DNA from: an uncultured Desulfovibrio sp.
GTDB taxonomy: Bacteria > Desulfobacterota > Desulfovibrionia > Desulfovibrionales > Desulfovibrionaceae
Length of the DNA: 22,493 nt
Direction: 5' to 3'
NCBI GenBank assembly: GCA_900553145.1
Contig: USCL01000023.1
Coordinates: 1 to 22,493, forward strand
In this document: piece after piece, positions 15,655 through 22,493 of the stretch
Numbering within the stretch: position 1 is the first letter of the stretch
How the letters are laid out: each line of letters starts with the position of its first letter
Made by a program: the position numbers and the translations under genes
Notes under the pieces: model-generated
What the model was told of the DNA's origin: nothing
Databases searched by the model: none
Seen by the model: only the letters and a program-made list of their open reading frames with translations

Positions 15655-16061
15655 ATTGAAACACATGGTTGCTGCCAGAGGCAACGGCCATTCTTCCAAG
15701 CATGCTTTTACCTGCTGGAATGTTGTCTACACTGTCTATTCAAATCCGGGAATACCCCCCAAAAAAAAGCTGCCAGCAACTCGTGCTGGACAGCCTTCCA
15801 AGCACATTTCTGACGAACGGAGAGGATGCTGGTTGCGGAAATCTCTGAAAGCCAGGTATGACGGCCTGCATATCTCCTCGGAAAACCAGAAATGCAGCCT
15901 TTCCTTTCGACAAAACGCTGTATAAACGTCGGCACCTCATTGAAAATACGTTCAGCAAACTGAAGGACTGGCGGCGTATCGCAACACGTTATGACCGCTG
16001 TGCCCATACCTTTTTCTCAGCCATCTGCCTTGCTGTTAGTGTTATCTTTTATCTTGAATAA
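15655..16061 (+). pseudogene. IS5-family transposase, C-terminal remnant
   Basis: The end is clear. GMTACISPRKTRN, DKTLYKRRHLIENTFSKLKD, then WRRIATRYDRCAHTFFSAIC are the DDE-domain C-terminus of IS5-family transposases, including the catalytic glutamate region (HLIEN). Upstream, LRKSLKAR and the expected GYDADW-like site appear in another frame, with deletions at about 15825 and 15850. Weaker matches (AARGNGHSSK, LVLDSLPS) continue back to about 15655. Several frameshifts make it non-functional. Residues corresponding to roughly 45-125 of the protein occur neither here nor in the N-terminal remnant at 12241-12344. Confidence 0.75.
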
Positions 16062-16062
16062 C

Positions 16063-16076
16063 GAGTCCTGACCCTA
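16063..16076 (+). repeat. Candidate IS5-type right terminal repeat
   Basis: GAGTCCTGACCCTA begins one base after the transposase stop (16059-16061), where the right inverted repeat of IS427-like elements is expected. A poor partner, TAAGGGCCTACTCA, lies at 12228-12241 just before the N-terminal transposase remnant. Confidence 0.4.
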
Positions 16077-16145
16077 GCAAGAATATAGCCTTTTCGAGAG
16101 AAAGAATATAGTTTTTAGCTTTTTCATCTGAAATGTATGTCGCTG

Positions 16146-19100
16146 TCATAGCATCCTCTCTTCGTCTGTTGTTATGCAATGCTTTAATTTATATAGCTCT
16201 TGGCTTAACGCCCACGCCTTCTCCAACCTTGGCCTTGTCACCTCCCGCAAACGTTTTAGCCCCAGCTTGCGGGCCATAAGCACCACGGGGTCTTCACCTT
16301 CCTGGGGGTTGATGCTGTGGGTAAGGCATATCAGTTCCGGCATGGCAATTTCATCCACGACGCACGGCGCATCGGTCTGACGTGGGCGGAAGCAAACGCA
16401 CGTTTCCGGTGACTGCCCGACATCCCAGAAAAAAATCCCCACATCTTCGGTGGAATGTGTGTACAGCCCATGGGCAATACGTTCCACAGCGGCTTGTATA
16501 CGATTGCCGGTGCGTTTGAAGCCCAGTTGCCGCGCAACTTCTCTGGCCAAGACGTTGGCATGGATAGGAGATTGGGCGGGGACAATGGCACGAATGATGC
16601 CTTCCACGCGGGCACTATCCATCTCGCCTTCTTCATGCTCCGGGTTATGCAGCGTTGCCGCAGGCACGAGCAGGGCTTCAGTGACAGATTTTCCGCTGCA
16701 CTCTGCCCGTAAAGACTCTGAAGGTACTTGGGGAGAAGTCATGGGTATTTCTTCTGCATGTTGCTCCGCTTGGGGAGTAGCACCCATAAGCCCCTTAATA
16801 TTTGAAGCTAAAGGCTCCCGTGCTGCTGCCTCATGACGCAATACTTCCTGCCGCTCTCTCTCCTGTCGTTTGGCAACCAGAAGGCTTCCCAAAGCATTGT
16901 GCAGGCGCTCCAAGGCCGCGTTTCGCTGCATCCACCAGTCTGTTGACCAGATGCGGACAATCTCCCACCCCAGACCTCGCAGCACACTTTCGCGCAAACG
17001 GTCACGGTCACGGGCGGTGGCAGATCTGTGATAGGTTGCTCCGTCACATTCCACGCCAGCCAAATAAGCCCCCGGCGCGTCAGGATCAACTATGCCAAGA
17101 TCGACACGGAACGCCGAAACGCCCACCTGTGGATGCACTTCCCACCCTTTAGCTTTGAGAGCCTGCGCTACCGCCTCTTCAAATGGTGACTCAAAATCAC
17201 CGGAGGATTGCCTAGTCGCACCTGCCAAGGCATGGATACCTTTTTCCGCGAACTCAAGGAACAGGCGTAAATCCCGTACCCCCTGGGCGCGGGTTTGCTG
17301 TAGGGAGATCTGTTCCGCGCGCATGGAACAAAATACCCGTAGCCCCACTCTGGCACGGGTGATGGCCACATTGAGGCGGCGTTCTCCGCCGTCTTTGTTC
17401 AAAGCGCCAAAGTTCATGCTCATATGTCCGGCCAGATCTGGGGCAAAGCATATGGAAAAGTACATGATGTCGCGTTCGTCGCCCTGGATGTTTTCCAAAT
17501 TTTTGACAATGACTGGTTCTTCTTTATCCGCCGCAAAGAACTGCTCAAGGCTCGGGTCGCTACGACGGGCTGCGTCCAGCAAGTCTTCAATGAGTTGCTG
17601 CTGCTGGGTGTTGAAGGTGACGATGCCCACACTCCAGCCGTGCTCCCGGCACTCGGAACTACGCAGAAGGGCCACCACATCAGCCACAAGGGCACGGGCC
17701 TCAATGGGGTTTGTGCGAGATGCGCCGCGTTCGTACACTCCGTCCACAGTGTGCAGCGAGATGGAGGTGTCTTCCGTGCAGGCGGAGGGAAAGGTGATGA
17801 GCTTGCCGTCATAATAGCGGTGGTTAGCAAACACGATAAGCTTTTCATGGCGGCTGCGATAATGCCAGCGTAAGTGCAGCGAGGGCAGCCCCGTGGAAAT
17901 GCATTCATCCAGAATGCTTTCCATGTCGCCGTCAATATCGGTGGCCTCGTCCACGTCCTCTTCATCAGCCCGCTGGAAGAAATTGGTGGGGGGCAACTGC
18001 TTGGGGTCACCCACTACAATGACGTGCTTGCCCCGCGCCATAGCGCCGATGGCATCCCAAACGGGAATTTGCGAGGCCTCGTCAAAAATGATCACATCAA
18101 ACTGTGCCTGCCCGGCCTGGAGATATTGGGCGATGGACAACGGACTCATGAGAAAGCAAGGTGTCAGCCGTGGCAGCAGTGTAGGAAGGCTCGACACCAG
18201 TTTACGTAACGGCATGTGCCGTTTCTTTTTTTGCAGCTCCCTTTGCAGAATATGCCACTCATTGGGTGCACTTTCCGCAAAAAGTGGATTGGCGCGTAAT
18301 GTGGCCGCAATCTGTTCGACGCTCAGATCACGCATTTGTTCATCAAGGTCACGGAAGCTGTGCAACGTGTGTTCATGCTCCGAAAGCACAAAGGTTTTGA
18401 GCGTGTCCAGGGAGTCCACCACGCCCATGACCCACCAGCGGGCATAGTTTACCCGCAAAGCCAGAGCGCATTCCTGTGGTTGGATAGTGCCTTCATACAG
18501 AGCGGCAACAAGAGGTTGCAACCCGTGCTGTGCCGCCTCCCGTGTTGCGCGGAGCCATGCACACCATTCGTTGATATGGTCGCCAAGGGAGCGCAGTTCA
18601 CGACAAAACGCTATGAAGTCGGGCAATGTCTTTTGCACGAACAGATCAGGATTTCCCAGCAATTCGCCAAGCTGTTGCTGGCTTGCAGCACATGTCTGGA
18701 TGGAGTTTGCCCAGCTTGAAAGCGCCTGCCACGCGCCGCCGCTATCCTGCTCAGGTGTGAACTTTTCGAGCAGTGGGCGTAGGCCGGTATAAAGCGCGTC
18801 TACGGCTTCCGGCTGTGCCGAAAGTTGAGTAAGGCAGGGGGCAAGTACGTCCGCAAAGGCCAAGACTCTTCGCAAGGTGTCAGGTTGTGTAGCATATCCA
18901 GCCCACAGGCCGTTAGTCTGGGCGGACAAAACCGCATACTCCGCTATGCGTTCGCGCAACGTGCGTAACTGGGCAAGGCAATCAGCATCACTGGCCGGAG
19001 CGGTGGAAGCAGCCAGCAGAGCATCTTTCCGCTCACCCTCATCCATGGCAAATCCTCCGGCACGCTGGTGCAAAGCCATAACGCACTGCTCAGGCTGTAG

Positions 19101-22100
19101 GTTGCCTTGATGCAGCGAGACAACCATGCTGCTCAACCCGACTTTTTCAGCGTCTTTACACAGCTGCTTCCAGGCGCACCAGCCACGGAAGTGCTGTTGC
19201 AGGGCCAGTAGCTCGGCAAACAACCCATTATTTTGCTGAGGTGTGCCATTGGCAAAGTTTGCCGGAGCTTGCAACAGCACCCAGATACGGTTTACCCGTT
19301 CTGTATAGTCTGCGGCGGCAACTGCCCACTGCTCAAGGGTGTGGCGGGCGCTTCCGGTAGGCCCAAGCAAGCTGTTGGCTGGGCCAAGCAAACCCTGCAA
19401 CGCCTGATTCAGTGAGGCAAACTCTCCGGGAGTAACGCGAAGCGCCACCAGTGCCCCCCGAAGAACTTCCCCGAAGGCAAGAGCCTCGCTCACTTCTGTG
19501 GTATCTGTGGCGAATACCGCCCATACACCTTGTGTCTGCGTTGCCAGGGCTTCTGTCTGTTCGAGTTTTTTGTGCAGTGGCTCAAGTGAGTGCAAGACCG
19601 ATAGATCGTTTTCGCAGTCCGGTTCCTGAGTGTTGCACACGGAACTCAATGCTTTTTTGACGCGCTTGGTAAGCTGGGAATTTTTTGGCCACCATGCTGT
19701 TTTACTTTCCTGCCATTGCTTTTGCAGTTCCGGCAGATCTAGGGCAAAAACCTCATCTTTATACGGTGCGGAAAGCCTGGCTGATGCTGCATTGTATTCT
19801 TCCAACACCGCCAAGGCGTCACGAAGCACTGCAAGCACGCTATCCGCATCCGGCGCAACCACCCAATCCCATTTGTGATTCCAAGCCTTGGGTAAAACTT
19901 GAGCCATCTGCCCCCACTGGGCCAGAGTGTGAGGGTCATCACCCAAACCAGCAAGACCAAGCAGGCGAGCAAGCTCTACCCCGGCGTGTTCAATAGTCTC
20001 CGTGCAGTGCTGCGCCTGTTGCAGGGCCTCAACAACTTCCTGCTGCCATTGGGGTGTCCATTGTGCCGTATGCAAAAAATGTAGCGGGCTATGGGTATGT
20101 TGCAGAGCGGCATTGCCATAGTTCTGCAGTTTTTCGGCTGTTTCCAGAAGTCCTACATATTGTTGTTTGCTCACAGGGGAGAGTTGCGCCTCGGCAGCCT
20201 GGCAGGCTTCTAAAAGCGCCAATGCTTCCCGCAACGCGGGCACAATGGCTGCTGCCTGATGGCTCAGAAGCCAGGCGCAGTTTTGCCCTTGAACTGCGGG
20301 CAACATGTCAATAAGGGCTTTCCATTGCACCATCTGTGTCATGGTGCCCTGTAAGTGGGGCATACCCAGTGCACCCGCAGCGATGCCCCCATTGCTTTGC
20401 AGAGCAATGGCATGGTCATGCGCTTGCGAAAGAGCGTCTATGAGCTTCTTTTGCCACAACGGTGACCAGTCATCCTGTTCAATGACACTCAGGGCCGTGC
20501 GGGCATGACGCAGGGCCTGTCCGGCATGCACTTTCAGTTTGTCCGCCTGGATAAACAAGTCCGCATAGCTCTGCCTGTCATGGGCTTCCGGGCCTTCCCA
20601 CTGCAGGGGGATTTCCGGCACATGAACCCCGCCGACTATGGTTCCCATCGCGTTGAATGGGGTCAGCCCATTGGAATAGGTTTGGTGAAGGTGTCGCACA
20701 TAGGCATTGAGCGTATCGCGTGTGCGGCAAAGGCGGGTAGCCAGTTGTGCCCACTCTGATTGCTCGTGGGTGGAACGTCTGTCCGCTGCGGCCGCAAGTT
20801 GCGCCAGCACAGTTGCTTTATTCGCCTTGTTGGAATGCAGTTCCAGGCAAAACTCACCCAAGCCTATATGCTTGAGGCGACGATACACGACATTAAGCGC
20901 GGCTGTTTTTTCCGCCACAAAGAGAACAGTCTTATTTTCCGCCAAACATTGGGCCACCATGTTGGCTATGGTCTGGCTTTTGCCTGTGCCGGGAGGGCCG
21001 ATGAGCACAAAGTTTTTGCCCTTGGCTGCACTGAATATGGCGGCCATTTGAGAGGAGTCGGCCAGCAGGGGACAGAGGATGTCATGGGGACGCAATGTCG
21101 TATCAAGGCTTTTTGCCGTAACAAATGGCGGATCATCAGGGTACGGCCCCGGACGCGACAGCAAATGCTCCACCACGCTGTTTTGCCGCAGAAGGGGCGC
21201 ATGGTCGCACAAATCTTTCCACATCAAATACTTGGCAAAAGAAAAAGACCCCAACGCAACGGTGGGCGAAACCTCCCATCCGGGAATATCTTTGATGGCA
21301 CGTTGCACAGTGTCCCAGATGCCCTTTACGTCCAACCCATGAGTATCAGTCGGCAATTTTGTGGCAAAGCAATCCATGCTTGTGAGAGCGTAGTCTTTGC
21401 GTAGCATCTCCAGCAATGTGAGATTGAAGCGGGGTTCATCATCTCCCTGAATCAAGGAGAAACCGCTGCGAACACTGCCGCGTTCCAGTCGTATGGGCAA
21501 CAGGAGTAAGGGCGCTTTCACAGGGGCGGATTGAGCACTCACTCGCCATGTCAAAAACCCCATTACCAAATACAGCGTATTTGCGCCTCCCTCTTCCAGT
21601 GCCGCACGGGAGGAGCGGTACAGATTGACTAGGCGGGCTTCCAGGTCTTTGGCCTCAAGAGGGGCAAGTAACGTTTTCTTCGGTAAAAGGTCTGCCGCCA
21701 GTTCTCGCAACAAGGTCTGTTGCTGCTCCGTTCCTTTGACCGAAGCCTCCAGAAGTTGCGAGGCCACGCGCGGCAAACCCGCCTCAAGGCGAAAATGCTC
21801 GCCATCCGCCAACATGTCTTCCATGTGGCCGGGATCAGGGGCAATAATCTCCACAAAGCGTTTTGCTGCCCGAAAATTCAGCAGGCTATTACGAAGAGAA
21901 AGATCAAGCAGTTTGCGTTGCCAGAGCTCCAAGCGGCCAACGGGCGTGGCTGGAGGCTCATGGGTGACCGCAGGGCAGCTTGTTTCATCATCCATAATTT
22001 CAATGGGCACATCCAGCGGCAGCGGACGCTCCAAGCCTTGCGGCTTTTGTGCCGTTTGGCGTCCACTGCTGATAGTGCCGCCGTCGGCCATGGCCAGTGG

Positions 22101-22493
22101 CGTGATATGCTGCGCCCGCGCACGATAAACATCCAGCACACAAAGAAAATCTGCGCTGGCTTCTTCTCGCAGGTTGTGTTCACCACGCTGGCAGGCATCC
22201 TGAAAGCCGACGGGACTTTCAGACGAATTAAGCAGAGTTGTTTCAAAAACAAGCAATTCTTTCAGGCCAATCCGTTTGCGCAGTGCTGTGACATCGTCAG
22301 TAAGCATAGCGGCAAACATATCGTCATTGAGCCAACACCCAACAAAGGCATGCCCTTTAGTGAATATGAGCAGGGGGTGAAGGCCGCACTGTTCCATGCA
22401 GGCCGCAAAAAGCAGAGTGGTATCCAGGCACGTTCCGAGCCTGGCCTCTATCACCTGTGAGGGGCTTCGCACTTTTTGGCCGCGGTCCTCGAA
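16146..22493 (-). CDS. Giant DUF4011 / SF1 helicase / MTES_1575-type nuclease / DUF3320 protein (5' partial)
   Basis: The frame is open to the window edge and starts outside it: seven in-frame codons precede GTG 22472, and FEDRGQKVRSPSQV continues a known conserved segment. Counting from that GTG, residues 1-110 are transglutaminase-like, with GTCLD (Cys15) and GHAFVG (His41). DUF4011 starts near 184 (KLLDLSLRNSLLNF). Walker A GPPGTGKS is 492-499, Walker B FDEAS has Asp1464, GDPKQLPP follows, and NVAITRAR is near 1705. The nuclease has FRVDLGIV (Asp1791) and ECD (Glu1808, Asp1810), a PD-(D/E)XK/Vsr-like site. DUF3320 is at about 1954-2002. It should be an ATP-driven Upf1-like translocase that cuts nucleic acid. 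Such COG1112-type fusions are known from defence islands, so an antiviral role is likely but unproven. Between the Walker motifs is a helical, repeat-bearing insert of nearly 970 residues. The reading frame is intact. No promoter is visible because it lies beyond the window. Confidence 0.88.
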   Translation of the reverse strand, partial: FEDRGQKVRSPSQVIEARLGTCLDTTLLFAACMEQCGLHPLLIFTKGHAFVGCWLNDDMFAAMLTDDVTALRKRIGLKELLVFETTLLNSSESPVGFQDACQRGEHNLREEASADFLCVLDVYRARAQHITPLAMADGGTISSGRQTAQKPQGLERPLPLDVPIEIMDDETSCPAVTHEPPATPVGRLELWQRKLLDLSLRNSLLNFRAAKRFVEIIAPDPGHMEDMLADGEHFRLEAGLPRVASQLLEASVKGTEQQQTLLRELAADLLPKKTLLAPLEAKDLEARLVNLYRSSRAALEEGGANTLYLVMGFLTWRVSAQSAPVKAPLLLLPIRLERGSVRSGFSLIQGDDEPRFNLTLLEMLRKDYALTSMDCFATKLPTDTHGLDVKGIWDTVQRAIKDIPGWEVSPTVALGSFSFAKYLMWKDLCDHAPLLRQNSVVEHLLSRPGPYPDDPPFVTAKSLDTTLRPHDILCPLLADSSQMAAIFSAAKGKNFVLIGPPGTGKSQTIANMVAQCLAENKTVLFVAEKTAALNVVYRRLKHIGLGEFCLELHSNKANKATVLAQLAAAADRRSTHEQSEWAQLATRLCRTRDTLNAYVRHLHQTYSNGLTPFNAMGTIVGGVHVPEIPLQWEGPEAHDRQSYADLFIQADKLKVHAGQALRHARTALSVIEQDDWSPLWQKKLIDALSQAHDHAIALQSNGGIAAGALGMPHLQGTMTQMVQWKALIDMLPAVQGQNCAWLLSHQAAAIVPALREALALLEACQAAEAQLSPVSKQQYVGLLETAEKLQNYGNAALQHTHSPLHFLHTAQWTPQWQQEVVEALQQAQHCTETIEHAGVELARLLGLAGLGDDPHTLAQWGQMAQVLPKAWNHKWDWVVAPDADSVLAVLRDALAVLEEYNAASARLSAPYKDEVFALDLPELQKQWQESKTAWWPKNSQLTKRVKKALSSVCNTQEPDCENDLSVLHSLEPLHKKLEQTEALATQTQGVWAVFATDTTEVSEALAFGEVLRGALVALRVTPGEFASLNQALQGLLGPANSLLGPTGSARHTLEQWAVAAADYTERVNRIWVLLQAPANFANGTPQQNNGLFAELLALQQHFRGWCAWKQLCKDAEKVGLSSMVVSLHQGNLQPEQCVMALHQRAGGFAMDEGERKDALLAASTAPASDADCLAQLRTLRERIAEYAVLSAQTNGLWAGYATQPDTLRRVLAFADVLAPCLTQLSAQPEAVDALYTGLRPLLEKFTPEQDSGGAWQALSSWANSIQTCAASQQQLGELLGNPDLFVQKTLPDFIAFCRELRSLGDHINEWCAWLRATREAAQHGLQPLVAALYEGTIQPQECALALRVNYARWWVMGVVDSLDTLKTFVLSEHEHTLHSFRDLDEQMRDLSVEQIAATLRANPLFAESAPNEWHILQRELQKKKRHMPLRKLVSSLPTLLPRLTPCFLMSPLSIAQYLQAGQAQFDVIIFDEASQIPVWDAIGAMARGKHVIVVGDPKQLPPTNFFQRADEEDVDEATDIDGDMESILDECISTGLPSLHLRWHYRSRHEKLIVFANHRYYDGKLITFPSACTEDTSISLHTVDGVYERGASRTNPIEARALVADVVALLRSSECREHGWSVGIVTFNTQQQQLIEDLLDAARRSDPSLEQFFAADKEEPVIVKNLENIQGDERDIMYFSICFAPDLAGHMSMNFGALNKDGGERRLNVAITRARVGLRVFCSMRAEQISLQQTRAQGVRDLRLFLEFAEKGIHALAGATRQSSGDFESPFEEAVAQALKAKGWEVHPQVGVSAFRVDLGIVDPDAPGAYLAGVECDGATYHRSATARDRDRLRESVLRGLGWEIVRIWSTDWWMQRNAALERLHNALGSLLVAKRQERERQEVLRHEAAAREPLASNIKGLMGATPQAEQHAEEIPMTSPQVPSESLRAECSGKSVTEALLVPAATLHNPEHEEGEMDSARVEGIIRAIVPAQSPIHANVLAREVARQLGFKRTGNRIQAAVERIAHGLYTHSTEDVGIFFWDVGQSPETCVCFRPRQTDAPCVVDEIAMPELICLTHSINPQEGEDPVVLMARKLGLKRLREVTRPRLEKAWALSQELYKLKHCITTDEERML

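Noticed and set aside
1..22493. CRISPR array, rRNA or second tRNA
   Set aside because: No regularly spaced direct repeats, rRNA-like segments or further cloverleaf sequences were found on reading the window.

Overview
The window looks like a chromosomal segment of a GC-rich, anaerobic delta-proteobacterium-type organism, most likely a Desulfovibrionaceae member such as Desulfovibrio or Bilophila. This is an inference from the split, ferredoxin-bearing glutamate synthase and the gene style. No 16S or other taxonomic marker is present.

Positions 1-7790 read as ordinary core chromosome. A terminator of an unseen upstream gene (80-125) and a hairpin-rich leader precede a three-gene operon (477-5518) for an archaeal/sulfate-reducer-type glutamate synthase. 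Its parts are a class II glutamine amidotransferase, an FMN/Fe-S synthase subunit with two N-terminal ferredoxin clusters, and a fusion of the GXGXG domain, a GltD-like flavin reductase and a C-terminal polyferredoxin. Together they would release ammonia from glutamine and add it to 2-oxoglutarate, using electrons routed through flavin and Fe-S centres. Three hairpins separate this operon from a convergent Na/Pi-cotransporter gene with a PhoU-like tail (5823-7442, minus). A divergent tRNA-Ser(GGA) gene with a good sigma70 promoter and its own terminator follows.

Everything after the tRNA reads as an integrated genomic island that leaves the window on the right. A DUF6538-type tyrosine recombinase starts about 95 bases after the tRNA. 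A closely coupled, strikingly AT-rich gene follows for a RecA-fold ATPase with a degenerate TOPRIM-like middle and a winged-helix tail, perhaps the island's replication helicase. The stretch 11877-16100 is a decayed cargo zone. It holds two non-overlapping pieces of an IS5-family transposase (12241-12344 and about 15655-16061, same strand), a fragment of a DUF927-type protein, an intact class II Fic protein bracketed by two MITE-like palindromic elements in opposite orientation, a frameshifted DUF4143 ATPase pseudogene, and an intact PD-(D/E)XK nuclease-like gene.

The right third (16146-22493, minus) is one giant open frame of more than 2100 residues whose 5' end lies outside the window. It encodes a transglutaminase-like domain, DUF4011, a superfamily 1 helicase split by an insert of nearly 970 residues with internal repeats, an MTES_1575/Vsr-like nuclease and DUF3320. 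It is the best candidate for an island-borne defence effector. Fic and the PD-(D/E)XK protein may be further defence or toxin cargo, but nothing in the sequence shows that they act together.
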